This document shows positions 34,526 to 45,200 of a stretch of 64,000 nucleotides of DNA, piece by piece. The translations under genes were made by a program, and so were the position numbers. The stretch covers positions 1-64,000 of the forward strand of contig JAHBNG010000079.1 in the NCBI GenBank assembly GCA_019217005.1. Reading direction: 5' to 3'. Origin of the DNA: Chloroflexi bacterium TSY (GTDB lineage: Bacteria; Chloroflexota; Anaerolineae; Caldilineales; Caldilineaceae). How positions within the stretch are numbered: the stretch's first letter is position 1; each line of letters begins with the position of its first letter. The notes beneath the pieces are model-generated. The model was not told the DNA's origin and did not search any database. It saw only the letters and a list, made by a program, of their open reading frames with translations.

Positions 34526-37249
34526 TTACTTTATGGCAAATTCCGTGGCGAGGAACGCATCACCCATACCTTGTCCATCTCTTTGGATCGGGAGCCGCTC
34601 TCCCGTTTCTAATTGATACATCCCCACGAAGACTTTGTAGTCCCCCGGCGAGGCTGTCTCTGGAACTTGAAGCCTGACTCGGTCGACAATTGGCTGGTCT
34701 TGCCGCCAACGGGTCGTTGGCAAAAAGCCTGCCAAGGGCGGCTGATCGTGCTGTGTCAGCAGCTGCCCATCAGAACCAACGACATGTACAAATACCGTGT
34801 AATCAACAGCAATTGGACCCAGCGCTTGCCAGCTTAACGCAACGTCAACTGTGTCTCTCGGCTCAACAGATAACGGTCCACCTCGATTAAAGTTCGTCTG
34901 ATTCTCGTTGGACTGAGTCTGCAATGAAAATCCCGTCAACTGAATCTGTTCGTCCAATTCAATTGGTGGCTCCAGCGGATCAATCTGCTCAGCACTGTAA
35001 CTTCCAATCGTCACGTAATCCAATGCCAACCATTCGCCAAGGAGCATTCCGGTTGCGGTTTGGACAGCAACCAAATTTGATGATGTGGCGGGGCTATAAA
35101 AAGCCACATCAAGTCGATAGATTCCTGATGTGGTGACAGGGGGTATCAAGAGCTGATGACCATCGGGCCAAGTCTCGTTCAGAGGCCAAGTCGATGTGGG
35201 CGCCCCCCAGGGCCACCCCTCACTGCGCACGACTTCGCGTCCGTCTACACCGATCAGTCGGATCACGACGGTCAAATTCTCTTCCATCGCGCCCAAACCG
35301 ACAAAATAGAGCGTTGTTGGCAATACGTCACCTGGTTGGAGCACGTTGGAGGGAAGTTGATAGGAGACCAAGCGAATCAGACTCTCTGATGTCGAATCTG
35401 CCTGGTTACCTTCATTTTGTGCTGCGTCATCTGGTGGTATCGTTGGATAGCGCCATTCCGTGACATACTCTGGCAGAGGGACGGTGGATAAGTCGAAAAT
35501 GTGCGCATACTCAAGTTCATCAATTGTGATCCGATGCAGCGGCTCCAAGCGTTCAAAGTATGCAACTTGACGAGGTGAAGGCAATCTGCGTTGCCAATCT
35601 TGGGCATAGAGCACAGCGTAATCTGCTTCATGCCAAAAATAGATCGGCAATGTTGTTCCAGAGAAAAAGTATGAGAATGGTCCGTTTGTGTAGGCCGACG
35701 CCACGACTGTTTGCTCAACAAGACGCTCATCGCCAATTTCCTTGGTTAATTGAGCAGCCGCCCGATCGGCCCCCTCCCCCCAACCGACCATCATCACGTC
35801 AGTTGCCTCTGTTGTTCGGCCCATGAAGGGGTTATAATAGTTTAAATAATAGGGATAGGTTGCGAAAGAGAAGCTAGCCTGTATCACAATTAGGACAACG
35901 ACTGCACCATTGATCATGCTCTGCTGCCATCGAAATTCGAAACGGTTGGTCAACCACTGCAAAAAGCCGATCCACCCAATAGCAGCAACCAAATCCAATG
36001 CAGGATAAACTGGCAACAGATAGCGGTCAAACTTCTTGGCACCAAGACTCATAAAAAGATAAAAGAAAAGTGCATAGAGTAGAAATATGTACATATTGAC
36101 GATCGGAAACCTTTGATGGCTATACGAAATCCTTTGGGTAGTAAACCACCCTTTTAGAACGGCATGATGACCCTCACCCCAAGATGGACCTGCTGCACCT
36201 CCACTCATGCCATCATACTGCACCCCCTGCCGAATCCCGATCACAAACGCCAATAGCAAACCGATCAGTGTAATCGGCGTTGTACGCCACAGGAAGGTGA
36301 TCGGATAAAAGAGCCAACCTGGATCGCCACTGAAGACAGTTCCATTGAAAAATGTCGGTTTAGAGTGTCCACCCGCAGCATATGTCGAGGCGGCATCCAA
36401 CACGCGACTCAGACTATCGAGGGGAGCCACCCACATGGCCGGCCACAAAACTGTAAACGTTCCCATGCCGATCAGCACCCAGATCAGTCCGGCGACGAGC
36501 AACTCTTTGATCGTCAAGTGCTTGATTGCGTCTTCTCCGCTGGGTTTTTGGCTCTGTCTCCTTTGCCATTGCACATTGCCCAGGGCACTCAACGCAACCA
36601 GCCCACAAAATGGAATAAGAAATAGCCCTGGTGAACGAGTCAGCCAAGCCAGCCCTGCCGCAGTCCCAGAAAGAATCAGCATCCACCAGGCACCGTGACG
36701 GGTGAACGCCAGGAAGGCCAGGAGGGCCTGCAACATAAAGCTGCTCAGCAGACCATCCAGGTGAAGCAAGCGTGACAAACCAACATGAAACGGCGCAAGG
36801 GCAATCAACCCAAACCCCATCAGAGCAGCCTGCCACCCCAAAAGCCGAACAGCAAACCAAAACGACGTCGTTAAGGCAAGCGTAATCATCAGAACCACAA
36901 ACTGCCGCCCAGCCGCCAATAGATCGATGGGCCGATATCCCTGAGATTCCAGAAATGGCTCGATCTCCTCGGTCAGCCAGCCAAATTGGCCAGGGGCTTG
37001 CTCAGCATAGGCAGGATATGTGCGCACAAATCCCAACAAGCCAGCCCATGTGACGGTTACACCAGGATGATGGCGCTGGAAAGTTTGGGCATAGTCACCG
37101 TGAGCAAACGCCTGATAAAAATTACCAGAACGCGTGAGCCAGGCATGCTCGTCGGCTGTCACAAAACGATCTAACGCAATCCCGCGTGGCAGCCAGATCA
37201 TGCCGCCAACCACTAAGATCCACACAAGGGAAGTCACAATGCGGGGCAC
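34526..37249 (-). CDS. PMT/ArnT-type membrane glycosyltransferase, subtype B
   Basis: A 907-residue membrane protein, paralogue of the gene at 26293. The first outer loop reads VTADEHAWLTRSGNFYQAF then RHHPGVTVTW, with the acidic residues expected for catalysis. About 12 hydrophobic segments follow, including SLGAKKFDRYLLPVYPALDL. The C-terminal 350 residues are external, with beta repeats ending YKVFVGMYQLETGERL. It starts with GTG only three bases after the stop of the subtype-A gene at 37253, so the two are translationally coupled. Together they probably add different sugars, or act on different acceptors, from a lipid-linked donor. Confidence 0.85.
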   Translation of the reverse strand: MPRIVTSLVWILVVGGMIWLPRGIALDRFVTADEHAWLTRSGNFYQAFAHGDYAQTFQRHHPGVTVTWAGLLGFVRTYPAYAEQAPGQFGWLTEEIEPFLESQGYRPIDLLAAGRQFVVLMITLALTTSFWFAVRLLGWQAALMGFGLIALAPFHVGLSRLLHLDGLLSSFMLQALLAFLAFTRHGAWWMLILSGTAAGLAWLTRSPGLFLIPFCGLVALSALGNVQWQRRQSQKPSGEDAIKHLTIKELLVAGLIWVLIGMGTFTVLWPAMWVAPLDSLSRVLDAASTYAAGGHSKPTFFNGTVFSGDPGWLFYPITFLWRTTPITLIGLLLAFVIGIRQGVQYDGMSGGAAGPSWGEGHHAVLKGWFTTQRISYSHQRFPIVNMYIFLLYALFFYLFMSLGAKKFDRYLLPVYPALDLVAAIGWIGFLQWLTNRFEFRWQQSMINGAVVVLIVIQASFSFATYPYYLNYYNPFMGRTTEATDVMMVGWGEGADRAAAQLTKEIGDERLVEQTVVASAYTNGPFSYFFSGTTLPIYFWHEADYAVLYAQDWQRRLPSPRQVAYFERLEPLHRITIDELEYAHIFDLSTVPLPEYVTEWRYPTIPPDDAAQNEGNQADSTSESLIRLVSYQLPSNVLQPGDVLPTTLYFVGLGAMEENLTVVIRLIGVDGREVVRSEGWPWGAPTSTWPLNETWPDGHQLLIPPVTTSGIYRLDVAFYSPATSSNLVAVQTATGMLLGEWLALDYVTIGSYSAEQIDPLEPPIELDEQIQLTGFSLQTQSNENQTNFNRGGPLSVEPRDTVDVALSWQALGPIAVDYTVFVHVVGSDGQLLTQHDQPPLAGFLPTTRWRQDQPIVDRVRLQVPETASPGDYKVFVGMYQLETGERLPIQRDGQGMGDAFLATEFAIK

Positions 37250-37252
37250 AGT

Positions 37253-39919
37253 TCACTCTACCACAATCTCTGTCAGAACGAGCGAATCGCCCATCGGTTG
37301 GTCGTCGCGCGTTGAGATCGGCAAGCGTTCACCAGTTTCCCGGTCGTAGAGACCAATTAACAATGTGTACGTTCCAGGAATCGCATCAGGAAAAACGGAG
37401 ACCCAATGGCGGTCAGCAATCAACTCGTTTGGCAGCCAGGAATTTGTTGGGCGACGATTGCAGACCGGCTCACCATCGCGTTGTCCCGCTTTGCGAAAAT
37501 CGCTCGGATCAATGATTTGATTGAAGGCGGTGTAGGCACGTTCGACCGGAGCAGCACTCTGCCAGTAGAGCGTCACAACCAGATCCCGTCTGGGTTGGAC
37601 AGTTGTGGCATTCACACGATACCCCTTCAGCCAGATTGAGTCGCCAAAGCGTAGATCAAGAGGATGTTGGATTGTTTGCTCCGCAAGGGCTGGAGCAATC
37701 GAGCCACTTCGTTCAAAGGTTGGTCCCGCGAGCCGCTCATCAAAAGCATCTTGGTACTCGTCATGCACAAACATTTGTGGTGAGGGCGCATCGTTTGTGG
37801 AACGCTCAATGTCACGTTGATAAATGTGCAACCTCTGTTGACCATTCACTTGAACAGTGCCAAATAATTGATACTCTTCCTCTAGGCCTTGTTGTAATTC
37901 AAGCAACCCATCCGCCTCGGCCGGTTCCACAGCGTGGCTAAAGATGAAATATTTGTGATCGCGTGGACAATAAGAGCGACCACGCGTATACCAATCACTC
38001 ACCGCATCCCGCCCATTGGTCTCAAAAGCACCCTCTAATAAACCCTCCTCATAAAGCACCCCCACGGTTTTCCAACCATTGCGAAAGGGGAAACCAAAGA
38101 TCGACATATTGGTCGGCATTTCGTATGGCACCCAGTAACCACGCGGTCGATTTTCACGCCAGGTGCGCAGGATCTCCACGTCTGTATGACTAAAGTACCA
38201 GTATTCATACGTACCAAAAAGGAGCAGGGCGCTGACAGCAACCGGAATGCCGATAGTCATAGCCATTCGCCGACCGAGCCCATTCTGCAACCAACGCCAA
38301 ATCTGGCTAAGCATCAGTCCCGCCACCAATGCCCAACCGATGAAAAAACCATAGACATGAGTGTTGGGGGTGCGCACAAAGAAGAGAGAAAGGATCATGG
38401 GCGCACCAAACCAGATCCAGGCTACACGCTCTTCGGTGGGGAAATTGGGTAGGAACCAAGCAAGCAGCAATATGAATGCAAAAAAGATCCACGTATAGTC
38501 GTTACTTTCTTCTGGTAGGGTAGAAATTGTCAGCCAATCTGGGATCAAAATCGTTAGCATCACACCTGCCAAAAATAGCGCAATCACAAGGGTGCGCCAA
38601 GGACGAACCAATCCGCGCCAGTAGATGAGTACCACGGCACCGACCGCCAAGCCAACTAGGGTAAAGAAATAGTAACTACTGCTGTAGAGCATGGTGCGCT
38701 CAAAGACATCGACCAAGTTGTTGTAGGGAAAGCTGCCACCGATCCGGTTGACACTGATGTAGGCATATGTGATCGCAAAGTTTGGGTTGAGGACAAATGG
38801 AATGTAGAAGCTCGCGACAATCAAAGCGCCCACGAGAATGGGCAGGAGCAGCGCGGACAGCAAGCTCGACAACGATACACCATTCTGCCATATTCGATAG
38901 AGTAGATATAGACAGGGAAAGATGACAAAAACTGCTTCATAGTGGGATAACAACCCAGTGCCCAAAAGCAGGGCAGCAAGCATGAAATAACATCTCAAAA
39001 CAAAAGGTTGGGCGAAGAACTCTGAAGTTAGCCGCGAAAAGATCAAAACGACCAACACAACCATCAAAAAGACAACGCTCTGATACTGTACAATGTGCGC
39101 AAAGCCAATAAAGTAGCCATCAACAGCCAATAACATAGCCGCAGACCACCCCCCTAGATCCCCAAAGAGCCGTTGACCGAGCAGGAAGAGCGCAAAAAGA
39201 GCGGCAAAATTCGCAATTGCAAAGGGCAAGCGTGCGGTGGCTTCGTCAATTCGACCGAGCATCGAGTAGATTACCGTCGGCAACACGATCTCAGTTGGAC
39301 CCTTTTTGTGACCCAGAAGAGCATCGGGATGACCTTGGATTGTCTCGGCGGCCCGCAACATGGCGCGTGCTTCATCACCTTGAAATTCCGAATAGCTTAA
39401 GTCAATAAATCGTAGATAGCCACCGACCAACGCAAGCAACAATAAACCGACAACAGGCCAGATCGAAACGTTTTGACGAAAAGGAGTGAATAAATTAGTC
39501 AGCGCAGTTGCAGGCTCATTTCGATGTGTAATAACACGGCGCAACAAAAGCACAACAAGTAGCAGATCAAACGCGAGAAAAGTATGCCAGCGCGCAATCC
39601 CACCTGGCAGATAGCTTAATCCCAGCATGATCAAAACAATGCACGCATAACCAACTCCAAGACCGTACAGCAATCTCTCCGACATCGACAACGTCTGATC
39701 AATATGACCAACAATCCAATCAACCAGAAGCAAACCAGGTAGCAAACCGGTCAAGATTAGCACGGCAGCTGTGCGCCAAATCAACGGTAAGTCAGAGAAG
39801 ATCACGACATGGGTCGCCAAAACAACGATCGCGATAGCAATCACAATGTTGCGCTGGTTCACCAATTTGAGAGAAAGCCCGGACAATCTTTTTTCTTGTT
39901 CAATGAATCTCACGGTCAT
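37253..39919 (-). CDS. PMT-type membrane glycosyltransferase, subtype A
   Basis: An 888-residue membrane protein, paralogue of the gene at 31282. The ATG at 39919 is preferred (MTVRFIEQEKRLSG); the frame runs 66 bases further with a TTG inside a hairpin. The acidic loop reads LSYSEFQGDEARAMLRAAE, followed by HKKGPTEIVLP and FAHIVQYQSVVFLM. About 13 membrane segments are followed by a soluble external C-terminus (YTLLIGLYDRETGERLPI). It is the first gene of a minus-strand series and is divergent from the GT2 gene at 40110, which could make the lipid-linked sugar it uses. Confidence 0.85.
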   Translation of the reverse strand: MTVRFIEQEKRLSGLSLKLVNQRNIVIAIAIVVLATHVVIFSDLPLIWRTAAVLILTGLLPGLLLVDWIVGHIDQTLSMSERLLYGLGVGYACIVLIMLGLSYLPGGIARWHTFLAFDLLLVVLLLRRVITHRNEPATALTNLFTPFRQNVSIWPVVGLLLLALVGGYLRFIDLSYSEFQGDEARAMLRAAETIQGHPDALLGHKKGPTEIVLPTVIYSMLGRIDEATARLPFAIANFAALFALFLLGQRLFGDLGGWSAAMLLAVDGYFIGFAHIVQYQSVVFLMVVLVVLIFSRLTSEFFAQPFVLRCYFMLAALLLGTGLLSHYEAVFVIFPCLYLLYRIWQNGVSLSSLLSALLLPILVGALIVASFYIPFVLNPNFAITYAYISVNRIGGSFPYNNLVDVFERTMLYSSSYYFFTLVGLAVGAVVLIYWRGLVRPWRTLVIALFLAGVMLTILIPDWLTISTLPEESNDYTWIFFAFILLLAWFLPNFPTEERVAWIWFGAPMILSLFFVRTPNTHVYGFFIGWALVAGLMLSQIWRWLQNGLGRRMAMTIGIPVAVSALLLFGTYEYWYFSHTDVEILRTWRENRPRGYWVPYEMPTNMSIFGFPFRNGWKTVGVLYEEGLLEGAFETNGRDAVSDWYTRGRSYCPRDHKYFIFSHAVEPAEADGLLELQQGLEEEYQLFGTVQVNGQQRLHIYQRDIERSTNDAPSPQMFVHDEYQDAFDERLAGPTFERSGSIAPALAEQTIQHPLDLRFGDSIWLKGYRVNATTVQPRRDLVVTLYWQSAAPVERAYTAFNQIIDPSDFRKAGQRDGEPVCNRRPTNSWLPNELIADRHWVSVFPDAIPGTYTLLIGLYDRETGERLPISTRDDQPMGDSLVLTEIVVE

Positions 39920-39945
39920 TCTTGGGTGCTTACAGAGACGCCGCT

Positions 39946-39999
39946 TAAACTTCGGACAATAGGGCAATCTTCTGTCGGGAGACAATTGTCCGAAGTTTA
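39946..39999. repeat. Hairpin with 15-bp arms in the leader of the subtype-A gene
   Basis: TAAACTTCGGACAAT (39946-39960) and ATTGTCCGAAGTTTA (39985-39999) are perfect inverted repeats. They lie 26 bases upstream of the ATG at 39919 and between divergent genes. They could be an operator or a leader hairpin controlling the glycosyltransferase series. Confidence 0.65.
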
Positions 40000-40109
40000 A
40001 ATTACGTGGCGATTACATCCTTGGGTATTTTCCAAGCGCAAACTATAACACAGAATGCAACTGTTCGAATAGTTTGACAGACAGGAACATCTCAAATTAA
40101 ACTGGCAGC

Positions 40110-41192
40110 ATGATCATTTATGGAGAACCAGATCTCTCGGTCGTTATTCCACTTTATAACGAAGAAGAGAGTATCCCAGAATTATATCGAGCCTTGACAG
40201 ACGTTCTAGACGGAACAGTTCTTGAGGGGCAAAACGTTCGTTATGAGATTATCGTGGTCGATGATGGCTCCACTGACCAAAGTTTTGCACGGTTGCGCGA
40301 GTTGGCGCTGAACGATGACCGCTTTAAGGTTATTCAGTTGCGGCGAAATTTTGGTCAGACGGCGGCATTTGCAGCTGGATTTGACTACGCGAAGGGCGAT
40401 ATCGTCATCACGATGGATGCCGATTTGCAAAATGATCCAGCCGATATTCCAAAGCTTCTGGTAAAGATGAACGAAGGCTATGATATTGTGAGTGGTTGGC
40501 GCAAAGATCGCAAGGATCGCTTTCTCGACCGTCGTCTACCCTCCATCATCGCCAATTCGCTGATCTCAAACATCACGGATGTGCGTTTACACGACTATGG
40601 TTGTTCGCTCAAGGCATATCGTCGCGACGTGCTCAAGGAGGTCCATCTCTACGGCGAAATGCACCGCTTTATTCCTGCCTTGGCCTCGCAGGTTGGAGGT
40701 TCATTGGCAGAGGTACCGGTCAATCACCGCGCGCGACAATACGGCACGTCCAAATATGGCATTGGCCGCACAATACGCGTCGTACTCGACCTTGTAACGG
40801 TCTGGTTTTTTGGCTCCTATGCCACACGTCCCCTTCACGTTTTTGGCACCCTTGGTCTTGGGTCATTTGGTCTTGGGTTTCTTTTAGGTCTCTATCTAAC
40901 ACTGGTGAAATTCGTCTTTGGGGATGACATCGGGGGGCGTCCGCTGCTGGTTTTGGCCGTTTTGCTCGTGGTGGTCGGCGTGCAGCTCATCACAATGGGA
41001 CTGCTCGGTGAAATGATTATTCGAACCTACCATGAAAGCCAAAGCAAGCCCATCTATGTTGTGCGCGAAGTGTTGAGTGCGCGGAACGCAGCGAACCAAG
41101 CAGACGTTGAGACAACGGTTCAACATAGGGGAAAGAGAAATAATTCTCTAAACCAGATGACCACGGCAAAAGCACCACCGAGCCATGCGTAA
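40110..41192 (+). CDS. GT2 polyprenyl-phosphate glycosyltransferase (DPM1/GtrB-like)
   Basis: A 360-residue enzyme. The GT-A domain (about 1-235) has LSVVIPLYNEEESIPELYRA, the nucleotide-binding DDGSTDQSF, the metal-binding ITMDADLQNDP and the HDYGCSLKAYRRDV segment typical of dolichol/undecaprenyl-phosphate mannosyl- or glucosyltransferases. Two membrane segments follow (about 245-275 and 285-310), as in the GtrB-like group. It should transfer a sugar from a nucleotide donor to polyprenyl phosphate at the cytoplasmic face. It faces four PMT-type genes on the opposite strand, which are the expected users of that product. No Shine-Dalgarno is clear before the ATG. The last 45 residues are polar and probably disordered. 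Confidence 0.92.
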   Translation: MIIYGEPDLSVVIPLYNEEESIPELYRALTDVLDGTVLEGQNVRYEIIVVDDGSTDQSFARLRELALNDDRFKVIQLRRNFGQTAAFAAGFDYAKGDIVITMDADLQNDPADIPKLLVKMNEGYDIVSGWRKDRKDRFLDRRLPSIIANSLISNITDVRLHDYGCSLKAYRRDVLKEVHLYGEMHRFIPALASQVGGSLAEVPVNHRARQYGTSKYGIGRTIRVVLDLVTVWFFGSYATRPLHVFGTLGLGSFGLGFLLGLYLTLVKFVFGDDIGGRPLLVLAVLLVVVGVQLITMGLLGEMIIRTYHESQSKPIYVVREVLSARNAANQADVETTVQHRGKRNNSLNQMTTAKAPPSHA

Positions 41193-41383
41193 TATGAGCC
41201 TTGGTCAAGAACCCATCCGAAAATGTGGCATTGTGGCAAAAGGCTAAGGACTCAAGTCCATCACGCGGCCGAAGCCGGGCGTTCACCTTCGTGGACTGAT
41301 CTAAACGGACATTGTCTGCGAAGACAGACAGTCAGCACCGCTCCGAAACTGATTTCAATCTATCTGGATCGTTTTCAGATAAA

Positions 41384-42067
41384 CTAAGGTACGATATTCA
41401 TAAACTTCAACCTGATCCCGCTGCGCTCAAAATGGATCAGATCACCCGAATGCAGAGGATGTTTGGCGGCCGACACAGTCTCGCTTTCGCCAGCGTCATC
41501 GACGATAGACATGCTGTTTTTTGACAGATTCTGCACCCAATAATGACCATCCTCTTCGGTGATCAATGCTTGACGACGCGCAACGCGCATAGCCGCCGGA
41601 TACTGCCCCAGATTGACGGAGAGCTCCACCTCATCTAGCTCTTCACTTACTCGGTCGATTCTGCCTGACACATCGGCATTTGACAGGCGAGCTGATGTGT
41701 CAGTCTGTCGACCAATCAGAGCGGGAAGCCACTGTAATTTGTAGACCGCGCCACTCTGTTGTTCACACAGATAGATATCTTGGTGAGCTCTCTGAACGCC
41801 CACAGGAATCGGGGCCAAACGCTCCCGCAAGATAAGCCGCTCCCCTGAAACAACCTGCTCTTCCAGCGGACGTTCATCATCTAATCGGTCTTCATTGTCA
41901 GCTCTTTGCAATTGATAAACAGAGGCAGAATGACCCAGATGCTCCAAAGAGCGGAATTCGGCCAGAATCGCCTCAATAAACTCCGACACATTCAAACCCG
42001 GCAGCGCCAACGCACGATGTTCATCCGTCCCCAAAATATCCACAAACAGCTCAAGACGCCGATGCAT
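41384..42067 (-). CDS. YukD-like ubiquitin-fold / FHA domain protein
   Basis: A 227-residue cytosolic protein. The N-terminal 80 residues look like the small ubiquitin-fold YukD/EsaB protein of type VII secretion (LELFVDILGTDEHRALALPG, then DERPLEEQVVSGERLIL). The C-terminal half is an FHA phosphothreonine-binding domain (ALIGRQ, ARRQALITEEDGHYWVQNLS, HSGDLIHFERSGIRLKF); its usual GR..S..H core is partly changed. The ATG at 42067 has GGGAGG five bases upstream; a GTG three bases earlier is too close to it. It lies downstream of the EccC-like gene on the same strand. It could tether the ATPase to the kinase at 63184 through phosphothreonine binding. Confidence 0.75.
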   Translation of the reverse strand: MHRRLELFVDILGTDEHRALALPGLNVSEFIEAILAEFRSLEHLGHSASVYQLQRADNEDRLDDERPLEEQVVSGERLILRERLAPIPVGVQRAHQDIYLCEQQSGAVYKLQWLPALIGRQTDTSARLSNADVSGRIDRVSEELDEVELSVNLGQYPAAMRVARRQALITEEDGHYWVQNLSKNSMSIVDDAGESETVSAAKHPLHSGDLIHFERSGIRLKFMNIVP

Positions 42068-42111
42068 CACTACCTCCCTTATTCAATAGACATTATAGGG
42101 ATTGAAAAGTA

Positions 42112-42182
42112 GGACACGGATTTTCAAGATGAACACAGATTCTCTCAGAGTCAATCCGTGAAATCTGTGTTCATCCGTGTCC
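42112..42182. repeat. Hairpin between the FHA and EccC-like genes
   Basis: GATGAACACAGATT (42128-42141) and AATCTGTGTTCATC (42162-42175) pair, extended by GGACACGGA and TCCGTGTCC outside them. Long, nearly perfect stem; no T tract. It probably ends or stabilises the EccC-like message. Confidence 0.65.
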
Positions 42183-42265
42183 CATATTCTGAATCCTTAT
42201 CATCTCTAATCACTTTCGCACCCACTCATCCTCTCATCCTATCATCTTGCTAGCATCTCGTCATC

Positions 42266-45200
42266 CTATCCACTCTCCATCTCCGCCAAAGCCTGTTCAA
42301 CACCGTGCAAATAATCTTCATCGCTCATATCACCCACAATCAGCGCCACTGTCTCTTCAGGTAGCTCTTCATAGCCATTCTGTCTCATCCAGAATCCTTT
42401 GAGAAGCGCCAATAGTTTCTCTTCGTTCCCCCAATTCGTCGGTTCTAATTGCACAAATTCGGCAGTTGCAGAGTGGCCGTTTACTCCATTCTTGCCCATT
42501 TCCATCAATTCGTAATGCATCACCCCTTGCAGCAACCGCATCATGTGCTGGGCCCGTTCGCTCTGTTGGGGTGTCGCTGGTTCAGACGTCGCCTCCACTC
42601 CGTCCGACCAGACAGCACGCTCTTCTGGATAGCGCGCTTTGATCTGTTCGATCCATTGATCAAGTGCCGCGGTTTTCTTCTCATCATCCTCATCGGAATC
42701 GTCTATCGAACGCGATTTTGCCCCGCTGCTTCTGATTTGGGTCGTACCATTCGATCCATTCTCGTTTGTATGAAAAGACCCGTTGAATCCAATGGCTTCA
42801 TAGGGAGTCGACACCTGGATCATGGTTGCCTGTCCCGACTTGACGATGTAGCCGCGCCCGATCGGCAACTCCTTATCCCGCAACCCCGCGGGAGTCCGCA
42901 TGACGCGCAGGGCGTCGACGGATTGAGCATTCCGCAGACCAATGCCATAGTTAGAAGATTGGATCCGACGGCGGATTTCGCTGGTGCCGCCATCCAACAC
43001 ACCTCCAATGACAAAATGTAAACCATCATTGCCATACCGGCGCGCCATGGTGGCCAAATCGCGCTGCATCTCCCGTTGACGTTCGATCTCTTCGCTAAAA
43101 TCATCAAAGTTATCAATGATCACGAAGAGCTCTCGCTCGGTGATCCCCTGATTCATCGCTTCGCATTCGTTCTGCACTCTTTCCATCAGCGCCTCTAACT
43201 GCTCGATTTCCGTCACAGAGGCCAACACATGGGGTAGCTCATCCAATCGCTGATGACCACCGTAATCCACAAAGCGCGCCTGCATATCGACCAGAATGAG
43301 GACTGCCTGCTGCGGTGAACAATGTGACGTCAAGGAGAGAACCCAATTGTAGAGCGCAGTTGTCTTCCCCGACAGCGGCGGACCGACGACGGCAAAATGA
43401 GGTCCCATGCGTTTTAGATCGATGATTGCAGGAAGAAAGTCTCCCTTCTGTCCCAAAACTGCTTGGGCGCGCCTTCCCTGAGACAACGTCGAGCCAGAAA
43501 GAGACGATTGGGACTCGGTCAGCATCTTCTGTAGCGGGACGATCTCTTCCAAAATAGCGATTGGGTCAGGCTGTGTGCGGAGCGACAGAGCATCCGACGC
43601 ACAGTACTCACACATATGGCGGGCCAACAACCGCACTTCATCACCCTCAGACAACGTATCGCGGTCGTCATCCTCGGTATACAAGCCAACGGGTTGCGCC
43701 ACATGAAAGAACAGCGGTGCGCCGCCCATTCGAATATACCCTCGACCGGCAATGTCATCGATCTCAATGGCACCACGCCCAACGATGTCCATATACCGAT
43801 CAAGGTTGGACTGCTTAAAGGTGACCCGCTCCCCAAAAAGGCTATAGAGTTTGCTCGGCATATTGTTTGGGACATTACAAGTTGCAACAAAGGTGATCCC
43901 CATACTGAGCGACCGACGGACCAGAGGCAACAACGTGTTCTCCACCAGTGCTTCATAATTTTCTTGTAACTCCGCAAAATTATCAATCATCACCAAGACA
44001 GCGGGCCACGCAGCGTCAGGGTTGCGTTCGTTGTAGGCGTAGAGACTACCAGCATCTATCTCGCTCAAGAACTGCTGGCGCATGTCGACCATCCGATTGA
44101 GCTTATCGAGCAAACGGTTCAGCCGCTCCTCATATGTTTCATCCGATGCATAGATGACGGCCCCCACGTGGGGTAAGTCTTCCAAACTGCGAAAGTTGCG
44201 TCCACCCAGATCGAGCACATACATGTGCAACTCGTCGGGCGAATGCGTCGCAGCCAAACTCGTCATGATCGTGCGCAGGAGAGTCGTCTTGCCCCAGCCT
44301 GAGTCTCCCATAATGACCAAGTGTGTGTTGGTCAGGTCGAAAATAAGTGGATCTTGTCGCGCCTCAGCTGGGTCGTCCACCAAGCCAACCACTGGACGCA
44401 TGGCGCTTATGCGCCAATCGATCCCACTCCATAAACCATCGGTTTCGCCGTTGAGCCAATTGGTCACGCTGGGTTCGAGCCAGAAACGACTGTTATCCAT
44501 GGCATTGACCATCGTTGATTGCAGGCTGAAGGTCTCGGGCAGAAAGCTGGGCCAGGGTTTGGGTGCCATTTGGCGATTGTTTAATTCAAACGACAGATTG
44601 ACCGCGGCATCATAGAAAGCCGGCTTCTCTTCATCATCTTGTAATTCTCCAACAGCTGGTCGGTCGGGCCACACGATCGGTGCATCTCGCTCATCCGGCT
44701 GGTCTTCACCTGTCCACGAGACCTGGATCAACTCGATATTCTCATTGCCAATTTGCAGATAGCCGCGTCCCGGCATTCCGTTCGGCAAAAGTGCTGCATC
44801 GGGTCGGCGCAACATTTCGCGACTCGTGTCCAATTCTTCCACACGCAAACAGATGCGTAGCTTGATATTGGCGCGCATCTGATCCGACACGCCTTTCGGA
44901 CGCTGCGAGGCGAGCAGAAGATTGACCCCCTGTGCTCTGCCCACACGCGTGATGCTCTCTAACTCGGCACGATAATCGGGATTGTCGTCGATCATCTCCG
45001 CATACTCATCAATGATCACAAAGAGATGGGGATACGGATCGCGCGTCAAGTGCAGCCCCTTTCGTCGATAGTCAACAATGTCTTTGGTGCCTGTCTCGGC
45101 ATTGAGCCGCTGGCGACGACGAATTTCGGCATTGATGGCCGTGAACATGCGATCCACAGCTGCCTTGTTCAAATTGGTCACAATATCGACGCAATGCGGG

